A stretch of 64,000 nt of DNA, from positions 496,001 through 560,000 of the forward strand of contig JAHHGX010000065.1 of assembly GCA_019359675.1 (NCBI GenBank), read 5' to 3'. A model generated the notes under the pieces. That model worked only from the letters and a program-made list of their open reading frames with translations. It was not told where the DNA came from and searched no databases. The stretch's first letter is position 1. The number at the start of each line of letters is the position of its first letter. The position numbers and the translations under genes are program-made. The stretch comes from Calothrix sp. FI2-JRJ7. Lineage in GTDB: Bacteria; Cyanobacteriota; Cyanobacteriia; Cyanobacteriales; Nostocaceae. Below are positions 7,731 to 16,553 of this stretch, one piece after another.

Positions 7731-7954
7731 TACATATAATCCTTAAAATCTTCTAAAGGCGCCTCAAAATCATCTGATATAGTAATTATGTCTTTTGCGC
7801 TTCCAAATAGTGGTGGGCGTTTTTTGTCTCTTGTAACTGAGGTTAACTTCATTACAGGTTTTTCATCCTTGGTAATGATTATTTCTTCACCATTCATTAC
7901 AACTTCTATTAAATTTTGTAATTGTTGTGATGTTTCACTAACTGTAATTTGCAT
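7730..7954 (-). CDS. Phd/YefM-type antitoxin
   Basis: 74 residues. N-terminal fold MQITVSETSQQLQNLI followed by EEIIITKDEKPVMKL, the hallmark of the Phd/YefM DNA-binding domain. The acidic C-terminal tail (SDDFEAPLEDFKDY) would wrap the PIN toxin encoded next. Expected to bind the toxin and repress the shared promoter upstream of 7954. Confidence 0.9.
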   Translation of the reverse strand: MQITVSETSQQLQNLIEVVMNGEEIIITKDEKPVMKLTSVTRDKKRPPLFGSAKDIITISDDFEAPLEDFKDYM

Positions 7955-8007
7955 AGGTATTAGATTAATGTAATTGTTTACTTTTTATTATATAGCAATT
8001 TTTGACT

Positions 8008-8028
8008 GCACAGGCAGGATGCCTGTGC
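8008..8028. repeat. GCACAGGCA-type palindrome
   Basis: GCACAGGCA-n3-TGCCTGTGC, a near-perfect palindrome just downstream of thrS. Relatives occur at 39509-39529, 45532-45552 and, with changed flanks (GGGACAGGC), at 63714-63737; a family of short dispersed elements. Confidence 0.7.
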
Positions 8029-8038
8029 TACATGAGTG

Positions 8039-9892
8039 TTAGAAGTTCTCGAAGTTAGTGATTGCGTTTTTCATTTTATCGATGACTTCTGTTACTGCTA
8101 CGCTTCCTAGTTCTCCTGATGCACGTGTGCGAATACTTAGGGTGTTTGTTTCTACTTCTTTGGCGCCTACAACTGCCATTACTGGTATTTTTTGTTTTTC
8201 GGCGTTACGAATTAGTTTACCTAGTCTGTCTCCACTGATATCTACTTCTGCACGGATACCTACAGCGCGCATTTTGGCGGCAGTATCTTTGGCATAATCT
8301 AAGAATTGTTCGCTGACTGGTAGTAAACGTGCTTGTTCTGGCGCCAACCATAATGGAAAGTCACCTGCGTATTCTTCGATTAAAATACCAATTAATCGCT
8401 CTAAGGAACCAAATGGCGCCCGGTGTATCATAATTGGACGTTTACGTGAACCGTCTTCGGCTACATATTCTAGGTCGAAACGTTCTGGAAGGTTGTAGTC
8501 TACTTGTACGGTTCCAAGTTGCCATTCTCTTTCTAATGCGTCTTGGAAGATAAAGTCTAATTTTGGACCGTAGAAGGCAGCTTCTCCTATACCTAGGAAG
8601 TGATCCATTCCCAAATGTTCAACTGCGCGACGAATGGCGCCTTCCGCTTTTTCCCACGCTTCGTCTGAACCTATGTATTTGTCGCTTTCTGGGTCACGGA
8701 AGCTTAAACGTGCTTTAAAGTTCTTTAGTTGCAAACTTTTGAACACTGACAATATTAAATCAACGACGTTGAGAAATTCAGAGTCGAGTTGTTCGGGTGT
8801 TACAAATAAGTGCGAGTCATCAACTGTAAATCCGCGCACACGTGTTAAACCACCTAATTCTCCAGATTGTTCGTAGCGGTATACTGTACCAAACTCGGCG
8901 AGACGCATTGGTAACTCACGGTATGAACGTAGTTCGCTGCTATATATCTGGATGTGGAAAGGACAGTTCATTGGTTTCATCACAAAACCTAATTCATGTG
9001 CTTTCGCTTCTTCATCCTCTGCCATTAGAGGAAACATGTCTTCTTTGTACTTCTGCCAGTGTCCCGAAGTTTTAAATAAATCAACTTTGGCAATATGAGG
9101 AGTAACAACAGGCAAATAACCGCGTTTGATTTGTTCTTGTTGGAGATAACCTTCTAAAAGACTCCGTAATAAAGTACCTTTGGGTGTCCATAATGGTAAA
9201 CCAGGCCCTACTAAGTCAGAGAATATAAATAACCCTAACTCTTTTCCTAGTTTACGGTGGTCACGACGTAGTGCTTCTTCTTTACGTCGCTTATACTCTT
9301 CTAGCTGTTCGGGTGTTTCCCATGCGGTGCCATATATACGCTGTAATTGTGCCTTGGTTTCGTCGCCACGCCAATAGGCGCCTGCTAACGTTTCAAGTTC
9401 AATTGCTTTCGGGTTTAACTCGGCTGTATTGTCAACGTGAGGCCCACCACACAAATCCCACCATTGGTCTCCCACGTGGTAAATTGTTATGGGTTCTTGT
9501 TTGATGTCCTCTAAAATTTCTAACTTGTAAGGCTCGTTAATTGCCTTAATTCGACGTTCCGCTTCTTCTCGACTAACTTCTTCGCGCGTTACTGGCAGTT
9601 TACGGTTGATAATCTTTATCATCTCCTTGTAGATGGATTTTAAATCCTTCTCAGCAAAAGGTTCTGGACTATCAAAATCGTAGTAAAAACCATTTTCAAT
9701 CCAAGGACCAATCGTAACTTGCGCCTTGGGAAACAGCTTTTGTACTGCCATTGCCATGACGTGAGAAGTCGTGTGGCGAATTTTCTTCAAGCTTTCCGAC
9801 TCGCTTGTGCGGGGTAAACTAATTTTTTCGACGGATGAGTGTTCTGATTGCTCTGGCTGATTATTATCTAGTTGTGTTGCGTTTGGCGACAT
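8039..9892 (-). CDS. thrS: threonyl-tRNA synthetase
   Basis: 617 residues; charges tRNA-Thr in the cytoplasm. The editing domain begins early: HTTSHVMAMA (HxxxH, about 40-49), with its second motif in CGGPHVDN (about 145-152). The catalytic core has motif 1/2 elements (MNCPFH zinc Cys, YRYEQSGELGGLTRVRGF) and motif 3 (APFGSLERLIGI). The anticodon-binding domain fills the last 100 residues. The N-terminal TGS domain of the E. coli enzyme is absent and replaced by about 35 low-complexity Ser/Glu/Gln residues, so the protein is shorter than the 640-residue standard. The ATG at 9890-9892 is the only good start. Confidence 0.96.
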   Translation of the reverse strand: MSPNATQLDNNQPEQSEHSSVEKISLPRTSESESLKKIRHTTSHVMAMAVQKLFPKAQVTIGPWIENGFYYDFDSPEPFAEKDLKSIYKEMIKIINRKLPVTREEVSREEAERRIKAINEPYKLEILEDIKQEPITIYHVGDQWWDLCGGPHVDNTAELNPKAIELETLAGAYWRGDETKAQLQRIYGTAWETPEQLEEYKRRKEEALRRDHRKLGKELGLFIFSDLVGPGLPLWTPKGTLLRSLLEGYLQQEQIKRGYLPVVTPHIAKVDLFKTSGHWQKYKEDMFPLMAEDEEAKAHELGFVMKPMNCPFHIQIYSSELRSYRELPMRLAEFGTVYRYEQSGELGGLTRVRGFTVDDSHLFVTPEQLDSEFLNVVDLILSVFKSLQLKNFKARLSFRDPESDKYIGSDEAWEKAEGAIRRAVEHLGMDHFLGIGEAAFYGPKLDFIFQDALEREWQLGTVQVDYNLPERFDLEYVAEDGSRKRPIMIHRAPFGSLERLIGILIEEYAGDFPLWLAPEQARLLPVSEQFLDYAKDTAAKMRAVGIRAEVDISGDRLGKLIRNAEKQKIPVMAVVGAKEVETNTLSIRTRASGELGSVAVTEVIDKMKNAITNFENF

Positions 9893-10709
9893 CGGCTGTT
9901 TTACCTTTGGCTTAATTCTTTAATTACTTGTATTTGAACTTGCGCTTATATTGTAAAAAAATAGTTCCTATACTAACAGGACTTACATAAAAATCATAGA
10001 AACCCGGTTTCTTTGCTGATAACTTGTAATAAAAACGACGATTTTGCATAGAAACCGGGTTTCTTGACGTAAGCCGTGACTAACATGGTTTTTTTTTGAT
10101 TATTACGGCGCCTCATTTAACGCGCGTCATTCACAACTCAAGCCATGCGGAGGATGATTTCAACAATATCAAGTCAACAAACTCTAACCTATAGATACCG
10201 CTACGGCGCGATATATTCTCTCACGCTTTCTTAATAAAATATTTATATTCCGTTCATCTTTACACAAAGATACCTCCTCTGACACATTGACTTACTACTT
10301 TATTGGTACTTAAATGAAAAAACTAAATCAATTTGCTTTTCATTACCTGCAATGGTAATTTTAATATTCCAAGCGCAAAATTAATTTTGGTATTGGACTT
10401 GTTACAAATATGATTTTTGCACTCCAGACGGCGCCGAAGAACATAGGTCTGCATCTATGTTAGCGATTCTTATTTGGACTAAGGGAAAAAGTCATATCTT
10501 TGTATCACTTCTGTACATATTGACAGTAAACGGTTTGCGTTCCCTATCTTAGTTAAAGTTTTACAGGAAATTAATCAAATCGACTATAATATAAATTGTA
10601 GCCCTTGCTACAGAATGCCAGGTGTGAGAAGTATCTTATGATTCTAGAGTGTTAAGAATCGTTAAAAAAGTTAATATTAATAAGAAAGTTAGAAGTATGC
10701 TTCTCATTT
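9893..10709. other. 817-bp gene-free stretch upstream of thrS and DUF2605 gene
   Basis: Divergent gap. It holds the GAAACCCGG repeat at 9998-10064, two GGCGCC palindromes (near 10108 and 10430), and a short inverted repeat AACATAG/CTATGTT near 10440-10462. A possible promoter for the DUF2605 gene is TATAAT near 10584 with a weak TTTACA about 19 bases upstream. No open frame with coding character was seen. Confidence 0.5.
9998..10064. repeat. GAAACCCGGTTTC paired-palindrome repeat
   Basis: AGAAACCCGGTTTCT at 9998-10012 and AGAAACCGGGTTTCT at 10050-10064 flank a 37-base AT-rich spacer containing AACTTGTAATAAAAA. The same design recurs at 37532-37679, 53488-53687 and 62510-62558. Confidence 0.8.
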
Positions 10710-11027
10710 ATGCGGGACTCAAATCTACCAGAACCGGAATTACTAAAGTCAGTTTTACAGCCCTTATTGGAAGATTTCCAGTATTGGTTTGCCCGTGCCT
10801 CGCACTTGCTTGAAACTGAACGGATTGATTTTATGAGTACACAGCAGCAGTCGGACTTGAAGCAGCGAGTAAAGCAAGCGCAAGAACAGGTAAACACCGC
10901 GAAGATGATGTTTACCGCGACTGAGGGGCAAGTTGGAATCGAGATGGAAGCCTTAATGCCTTGGCATCAGCTTGTTACCGAATGTTGGAATGTGGCTATG
11001 AAGCATCGCGCTCAACGCGAAGTGTAG
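10710..11027 (+). CDS. DUF2605 domain protein
   Basis: 105 residues, all helical, with the pattern LLKSVLQPLLEDFQYWF then LLETERIDFMS and a late MEALMPWHQLVTECW. This matches the cyanobacteria-restricted DUF2605 family, usually found next to a DUF2973 gene as here (11286). No membrane segment. Function not known. Confidence 0.85.
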   Translation: MRDSNLPEPELLKSVLQPLLEDFQYWFARASHLLETERIDFMSTQQQSDLKQRVKQAQEQVNTAKMMFTATEGQVGIEMEALMPWHQLVTECWNVAMKHRAQREV

Positions 11028-11285
11028 GAAGTACAGTTATATTACTTATATCACTTTACAAATACAAAGAAATGATTTAACCAGTTTATCTTCAGATTAA
11101 AGTATATTATGCTACTTAATATCGATAAAAGATAAGAGTGTAGCCCAATATTTAGCTAGTTAAGTAAGTTTTCGTAGTTCTTGTTTTGATTTGATTGCAT
11201 TTAAATTTCAGTATCAAGTAGAAACTGCAAATCTAGTATCGATTTATAAACCCTTTAATAACACGCTGCCTTGGAGGAAACCCAT

Positions 11286-11600
11286 ATGTTACATCTTATT
11301 TACATTCTTGCTTTTACAGTTCTCGCGATTATTGCTGTTGCGAATTTGATTCGTAACTTAATTATGTTTAGTTTTGATAGAGAGCGAACATATACAACAA
11401 GACCGCAAGGTGGTAACTACGGTTACACAGCAAGAAAGCAATTTGTGCCTCATCCAGAATTGTTGGATAGTTCGGGCAATTTAATTAAAGAACCTTTATT
11501 AGTAATGCGTTCTATTAACGTAGAAGATGCACGTCAGCAGCTTGATGCAATATTTGAAGCGTCACCTGGACACAAAAGCGACGTTCAAGAAGAAAAGTAA
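11286..11600 (+). CDS. DUF2973 domain membrane protein
   Basis: 104 residues. Starts at the ATG at 11286, with a strong Shine-Dalgarno GGAGG at 11273-11277. One N-terminal membrane helix (LIYILAFTVLAIIAVANLIRN minus its ends, about 4-24), then a soluble tail with FVPHPELLDSSGN and EDARQQLDAIFEASPG. Matches the cyanobacterial DUF2973 family. The pair with DUF2605 suggests a shared, unknown role, perhaps membrane-associated. Confidence 0.87.
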   Translation: MLHLIYILAFTVLAIIAVANLIRNLIMFSFDRERTYTTRPQGGNYGYTARKQFVPHPELLDSSGNLIKEPLLVMRSINVEDARQQLDAIFEASPGHKSDVQEEK

Positions 11601-11608
11601 AAAAGTAG

Positions 11609-11669
11609 GGTGTGTGACGCTACTAGAAAACTTGTACTTCATTTTAGATTGTCGGTAGCGTCACGCACC
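11609..11669. repeat. GGTGTGTGACGCTAC inverted-repeat element
   Basis: GGTGTGTGACGCTAC at 11609-11623 faces GTAGCGTCACGCACC at 11655-11669, one mismatch in the arm. Sister of 4108-4167, inverted in orientation by its loop sequence. Confidence 0.75.
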
Positions 11670-11681
11670 TTAAATGTAGGA

Positions 11682-11741
11682 GGTGCGTGAAAGCAGTTTA
11701 CTTTTCGTTTCATTGATAGGTTGTAATGGCTTTCACGCACC
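11682..11741. repeat. GGTGCGTGAAAGC inverted-repeat element, copy 2
   Basis: GGTGCGTGAAAGC at 11682-11694 faces GCTTTCACGCACC at 11729-11741. It lies a few bases after the debranching-enzyme stop and 12 bases from the neighbouring element, repeating the pair layout at 4018-4167. Confidence 0.78.
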
Positions 11742-11746
11742 CTACA

Positions 11747-14074
11747 TTAGGCTTCGATGACGACACGTAGGTTGCCGCGTTTTTTCGCTACACGGCAAGC
11801 TGTAGTGTTACCTGAACGCTCAAATTCTAGGTCGAGAATAGTTGGACCTACACGTAAGTTGTGTATAGAAAGGTGAGTAATTGATTCGGGTAAAGCTGGG
11901 TCAATAACTCTAAGGCAGTTGTTTGGTGCATCTGGAACAAGATTGACAATCATTTGTATTAGTTGGAAGACGCTACCAGTTGCCCATGCTTGTGGTGAAC
12001 ATGCTACAGGATATAGCACTGGAGCGTTATCTCCATCACGTTCGTATCCACAAAGTAGTTCAGGTGGACGTTGGTATGGTTGAACGCTGGTCATGTCAAC
12101 TAATCCCTGAAAAACTTCGAGTGCTTGGTCTATTAAACCGAGGGAACGTAAACCCATAGCAATCATTGAGTTGTCATGAGGCCATACTGAACCAATATGG
12201 TATCCCATTGGATTGTATGCAGGTGATAAGCTGCTCAAGGTACGAATACCCCAACCGTTATACATGTCCGGCGCCCGTAATCTTTCGGCAACACTGTAAG
12301 CTTTTTCGGGAGTAAATATACCGAGTTGTAAACAGTGACCTGGGTTAGAAGTAATACTATCTACATGTTTCCCATCACCATCTAAAGCTAGCGCACAGAA
12401 ATCTTGGTCTTCCATCCAAAAATCACGGTTAAAACGCATTTTGAGACTACGCGCTTCATCCGTCCAACGGTCTGCTAAATCTAAACGCTTCTTCATTCGG
12501 GCAATTTCAGCCAGACGTAATTTAGCAGCATAAACATAAGCTTGCACTTCACATAGCGCAATTGAACCATATGCTAGTTCACCTTTACGGTTAACTATAC
12601 AATCACCAGAATCTTTCCAACCTTGGTTTGCTAAACCTAGTCTCGACCTGCGGTGATAGCTTAAATAACCTGTTTGTTTCATATTGCGGTCAATCCATTC
12701 CATCCCGGAAAGCGCATTATTCCACAAATTTTCTAGGGTTTCAGAGTCATGTGTCCAAGCGTAGTACTCAGCATAAAGCATTAACCATAATGGAGTCGCA
12801 TCGACTGTACCGTAATAAGGAGTATGAGGTACTTCTTTACAGCGTGCTAATTCTCCAAATCGTAATTCGTGTAGAATTTTTCCTGGTTCCTCTTCACGCC
12901 ACTCATCTTCGAGCTTACCTTGGTATATAGCAAGCAAAGCTAAAGTTTCCTTCGCAATTTCAGGATTTAACATCAAGGTTTGCGAAGCGGTGATTATTGA
13001 GTCACGTCCAAACAGGGTGGAAAACCAAGGTACTCCAGCAGATACAGTTTTATGCTTACCAAATGACTGTCGTAGCAAATACATATCCTGTTCCGCACGC
13101 TCGATAACTCGGTTGAATATACCTTTATCAGCGCGAATCCGGGTAATTTCCTCTACCCAGTTTTGCTCTTCCATTACTTCAGCAGCTTTCGCCTGACCTA
13201 ATGTTACAGGCGCACTGACTGTTGAACTCGACTTATTATTTGTAACTGGTCTAGCACGATAGCCTATTTTTTGCTTTTCATGCGGCGCCAGTTCAAAGCG
13301 CCAAAGTGCTGTATAACCTTTAAAATAATCTGGCTGACGGTGCTGGAACCTAATCCGCGACTCCATTATTATTCCATCTAAACCCTGATAAGCAAGGAAT
13401 AAAAACTTTTCGGTTACTTCGTCTGAATTATGATGATGTTCATGGTCTTCTTCTGATGGCACCTCAAGATGAGATACCCCTTCAGCTAAACGCAATAAGC
13501 GACCGCGTTTTTCTCTGCCATGTCCACGCACTTCAAATAAATCGGCGAAATCACCGTCAAAACTAAGACTAAGCTCAAAACTAATTGTTGTAGTACTGTA
13601 ATTAGATACTTCTATTTCTTCAAATAAGGCGCCGTTTAACACAAGCTCACGACGAATACCAATCGTATCAGGTCGTAAACGCTCATCAATACGCGGATTA
13701 GTACATAAAACAGATAATGAAAACCCTTTATCAGCAGTACTGCTTAATAAAACAGGCGAGTATCCGTCAATTTGTAACTCTAAGCGACTTAAAAAGCGTG
13801 TATCTGAACAAAATAATCCCATACTTGGGTTGCTGTCACCAAGACCGCACCCAGAAATATTACCTAAAGTATCTGTAACTAAAAATAAATCGTCATCTTT
13901 AATAGTTAATGTAGGCTGTGGACGCGAGCTAGCCACACAAGGCCATTCAGGAATAGGGATTTGGTCGGCAGGGACAAAAGCTTTTCCGTCCAGCAAAATT
14001 TTTTCCGGTGCGATTAATGTATCCGGTGTCATGCTCCAATTTCCAGGTGATAACAGGTCTAGTTTCTTCGTCAA
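11747..14074 (-). CDS. amylo-alpha-1,6-glucosidase-type glycogen debranching enzyme
   Basis: Up to 775 residues. An N-terminal glycogen-debranching N domain (GSGL-like loop ISGCGLGDSNPSMGLF, DTRFLSRLEL) and a C-terminal (alpha/alpha)6 barrel with VPWFSTLFGRDSIIT, DATPLWLMLYAEY, NQGWKDSGD (catalytic Asp region) and PHDNSMIAMGL. Probably cleaves alpha-1,6 branches or related glucans; similar proteins are annotated as amylo-alpha-1,6-glucosidases. The frame opens after a TAA with no ATG before residue 16: either TTG at 14074 or ATG at 14029 (MTPDTLIAPEK) is the start. The region just upstream holds the 18-bp palindrome A6-GGCGCC-T6 (14090-14107). Confidence 0.88.
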   Translation of the reverse strand: MTKKLDLLSPGNWSMTPDTLIAPEKILLDGKAFVPADQIPIPEWPCVASSRPQPTLTIKDDDLFLVTDTLGNISGCGLGDSNPSMGLFCSDTRFLSRLELQIDGYSPVLLSSTADKGFSLSVLCTNPRIDERLRPDTIGIRRELVLNGALFEEIEVSNYSTTTISFELSLSFDGDFADLFEVRGHGREKRGRLLRLAEGVSHLEVPSEEDHEHHHNSDEVTEKFLFLAYQGLDGIIMESRIRFQHRQPDYFKGYTALWRFELAPHEKQKIGYRARPVTNNKSSSTVSAPVTLGQAKAAEVMEEQNWVEEITRIRADKGIFNRVIERAEQDMYLLRQSFGKHKTVSAGVPWFSTLFGRDSIITASQTLMLNPEIAKETLALLAIYQGKLEDEWREEEPGKILHELRFGELARCKEVPHTPYYGTVDATPLWLMLYAEYYAWTHDSETLENLWNNALSGMEWIDRNMKQTGYLSYHRRSRLGLANQGWKDSGDCIVNRKGELAYGSIALCEVQAYVYAAKLRLAEIARMKKRLDLADRWTDEARSLKMRFNRDFWMEDQDFCALALDGDGKHVDSITSNPGHCLQLGIFTPEKAYSVAERLRAPDMYNGWGIRTLSSLSPAYNPMGYHIGSVWPHDNSMIAMGLRSLGLIDQALEVFQGLVDMTSVQPYQRPPELLCGYERDGDNAPVLYPVACSPQAWATGSVFQLIQMIVNLVPDAPNNCLRVIDPALPESITHLSIHNLRVGPTILDLEFERSGNTTACRVAKKRGNLRVVIEA

Positions 14075-14599
14075 AAAAGCGTCAACAGGAAAAAAGGCGC
14101 CTTTTTTTTATTCAATTCGTTATTGCCGTGTTGCCGTAGAACCGCAAACAGCACTGTTAGAAATATCTATACCAAGCATTTTGGTATAAAACTTACACAA
14201 TAAACGCAACGAGTCGCTTTGTTAACTTATGTAAATCTTTTAGAAATTTTATAGATTATAACGTCAGATAGTATGTCAAAGACGATAAAAATGTGTTGAT
14301 TTCCGCATGATTAAATGTAGATTTCAAGACACAAATCAACCGAAAACATTATTACAGCTTTAAAGCATAAATGGCGCCTGATATCAAAATCTTTTCTATT
14401 TGATTAAATTATATATGTTAAAAAACGCCTGTAATTGTTCTACAAGAACAAAATAGTGCAAAAAAGAGCTTAACAGACGATTATTCATTCGTTAAATCAA
14501 GCAAACACAAATTTAAGGGCATAAGTATTTTTAATATTCCTGGGAACGGATGCAACGGATGTAACGGATAGGTTGTCCGCTACATCCGTTACATCTGTT
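14075..14599. other. gap with palindrome and ATCCGTT repeats
   Basis: About 525 bases between the start of the debranching-enzyme gene and the end of the glycosyltransferase gene. It contains the palindrome at 14090-14107, one further GGCGCC near 14372, and from 14545 a repeat cluster (next entry). A TATATAT-like AT-rich stretch near 14408 could be a promoter. No coding frame supported. Confidence 0.45.
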
Positions 14600-14610
14600 T
14601 TATCCGTTGC
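14545..14610. repeat. ATCCGTT/AACGGAT repeat cluster
   Basis: AACGGATG, CAACGGATG, TAACGGATA on one side and CATCCGTTACATC, TATCCGTTGC on the other form an imperfect hairpin. The right end supplies the last codons and stop (AAC GGA TAA: Asn-Gly-stop) of the glycosyltransferase. Same motif family at 26955-26986, 32505-32535 and 49312-49373. Confidence 0.7.
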
Positions 14611-15631
14611 CCAAAACCATCGAATAAGCGCGTTCATACTCCGATGCCATAGATTCAACACTAAAGCGGTTAACAACATACTCGCGACAAGTATGACGGT
14701 CAAGCTTCATAGCATTAGAGACCATTTCAATCATGGCTTCAAGAGAGTGACACACGTAACCAGTTTTGTCGTGAGCAATAACTTCGGGTACAGACCCCAG
14801 ACCCATAGCAACAACAGGTGTACCAGTTGCCATTGACTCAATCATCACTAAACCAAATGGTTCTCGCCAATTAATGGGGAATAAAGTTACAGATGCTTCT
14901 GATAGAAGTTTCACCTTTTCTTCGTGAGAGACTTCACCCAAAAACTGAATTTGCTCACCATCGATGAGTGGTTCAACTTGCTCGGTGTAAAAATCTTTGT
15001 CTACAACGTCAATTTTACCTGCCATTTTTAAGGGTAAGCCAGTCGCACGCGCAATTTTGATTGCTTCGACGGGGCCTTTTTCTGGCGATATGCGTCCAAC
15101 AAAAGCTAGATAAGGTGGTTGTACAGGTTCTGAGTTAAAAGCGTAGACGTTTGTGTCGATACCGTTATAGACGGTGTGAATGTAATTTAAGCCCAAACGT
15201 GGTTCGCGCTGCGAAAAGCTAATACTAATGAACTTTTGCCAAGCAAAGCGACGGTATATTTTCTCATTTTCTGGAGAAAAGGCGCCGTGGAGTGTGTGAA
15301 CAGTAGGAGTTTTGACGAAACTGCTGTAAGAAAGAGCTTGGTAGCCAAAGTGAGAGTGGATAACATCAAAATGATGCGCGTGTTGGAAAACATCAGCGAG
15401 GAGCATATGCTCATAAATACCCGGTTCCTTGATATTCGGGTCAAGTCGTAGCGCTTGTGGGTGTACTGTTCTAAGTTTTGCTGCTGTTATTGAATCTCCT
15501 GAAGCAAATAATGTGACATCATGACCACGCCGAACTAATTCGTCGGTTAATAACTTAACAATTAGTTCAATACCACCATAACCTTTAGGAGGTACACGTT
15601 CCCATAAAGGAGCAACAATCGCAATTTTCAT
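14600..15631 (-). CDS. glycosyltransferase family 4 protein
   Basis: 343 residues, GT-B fold. Starts MKIAIVAPLWERVPPKGYGG, the N-terminal nucleotide-fold with the glycine-rich acceptor loop. In the C-terminal half: FVGRISPEKGP (about 177-187) for the NDP-sugar, and EPFGLVMIESMATGTPVV (about 262-279), the EX7E motif of retaining GT4 enzymes. Substrate cannot be told; family members act in exopolysaccharide, glycolipid and sucrose pathways. Its last residues (GNG) come from a dispersed repeat. Confidence 0.93.
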   Translation of the reverse strand: MKIAIVAPLWERVPPKGYGGIELIVKLLTDELVRRGHDVTLFASGDSITAAKLRTVHPQALRLDPNIKEPGIYEHMLLADVFQHAHHFDVIHSHFGYQALSYSSFVKTPTVHTLHGAFSPENEKIYRRFAWQKFISISFSQREPRLGLNYIHTVYNGIDTNVYAFNSEPVQPPYLAFVGRISPEKGPVEAIKIARATGLPLKMAGKIDVVDKDFYTEQVEPLIDGEQIQFLGEVSHEEKVKLLSEASVTLFPINWREPFGLVMIESMATGTPVVAMGLGSVPEVIAHDKTGYVCHSLEAMIEMVSNAMKLDRHTCREYVVNRFSVESMASEYERAYSMVLGNG

Positions 15632-15657
15632 GTTTCACCGCAAGCAGGTAAAGGAAA

Positions 15658-15900
15658 ATGCCTACTACTGTTGAAAATGCAAGACATGATGTTGAAGTAA
15701 GTGAGTATATAAATACTGACTCTTCTTCAAGGCATAGGGAAATGATTTACCTGCTGTTTTTAAACTTATTTTCTTGCCTCATCTCCCCCATCAAAGTCTT
15801 TGCTGACAAGGACTCAACTACTTATGACGATAAAGTTACACGTGCAAAACTATCTGAAATAAATAGTTTAGAATTGAGTTTATTTTACATGATTTTGTAA
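15658..15900 (+). CDS. possible small secreted/membrane protein, doubtful
   Basis: 80-residue frame divergent from the glycosyltransferase, with a hydrophobic stretch (YLLFLNLFSCLISPIKVFA) that resembles a signal peptide, though it lies 28 residues in. No ribosome site, no family resemblance, low-complexity flanks. May be noncoding. Confidence 0.25.
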   Translation: MPTTVENARHDVEVSEYINTDSSSRHREMIYLLFLNLFSCLISPIKVFADKDSTTYDDKVTRAKLSEINSLELSLFYMIL

Positions 15901-16553
15901 TTATATTTTTTCAGTAAAGTTATATTACATAAATTTGTCAAACATCACAATATCTGTATATTGAATCGTAAATATAGCAATTTAATTGTTATTTTGCGTA
16001 TTATTATTGAGTAAAAATGGTGTTTTTATATACTAACAAACTTAATGAAAAATTAACTGTATGAAAATACCATGTGTTCTGTTTATCACTTAACACGTTG
16101 AATCTGAGTCAAGACAGGTAAGTGTGAATTCATTTACGAATCTAAACTTATGTTAAGGTTTGTTTTAAGGATAGTCATGCGTCTGGAGTGGTGTTGAGTA
16201 TGTTGTAAACAAGGGAGTGTCAGGAAAAATAGGGAATTGAAATACTGAGATAATTTTAAACAAATGTAATATTATTAATACTTTTTTAATATTGCTAATT
16301 ATACTACCGGAGTGATGGCGCCAAGTTGTCATTATTAGGGTAGATAAAATTTAACTAATGTGCGAATATGTAGAGGAAACTAACCATGTATAATAAGAAA
16401 AACAAATATTGATAGAGAGGAATCTAAAACTTTCGGCTTGGGCTTTGCTAATCTTTACATATCGCAACCATGTGTTTGGATTGAAAGACCGTTGTAATTT
16501 GTACAATGCAGCTGAGAGATAGTTTTTTGTCCAGATTGTTGCTCGAGACACGC
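15901..16553. other. 650-bp gene-free AT-rich stretch
   Basis: Very AT-rich. One GGCGCC near 16317. No repeat family member and no convincing frame. A plausible location for the promoter of the DICT-kinase gene; I could not single out one site. Confidence 0.4.

Noticed and set aside
14090-14107. A6-GGCGCC-T6 as a terminator
   Set aside because: The stem is a perfect palindrome with no loop, so it does not form a usual hairpin; it is likely one of the GGCGCC sites in an A/T run.
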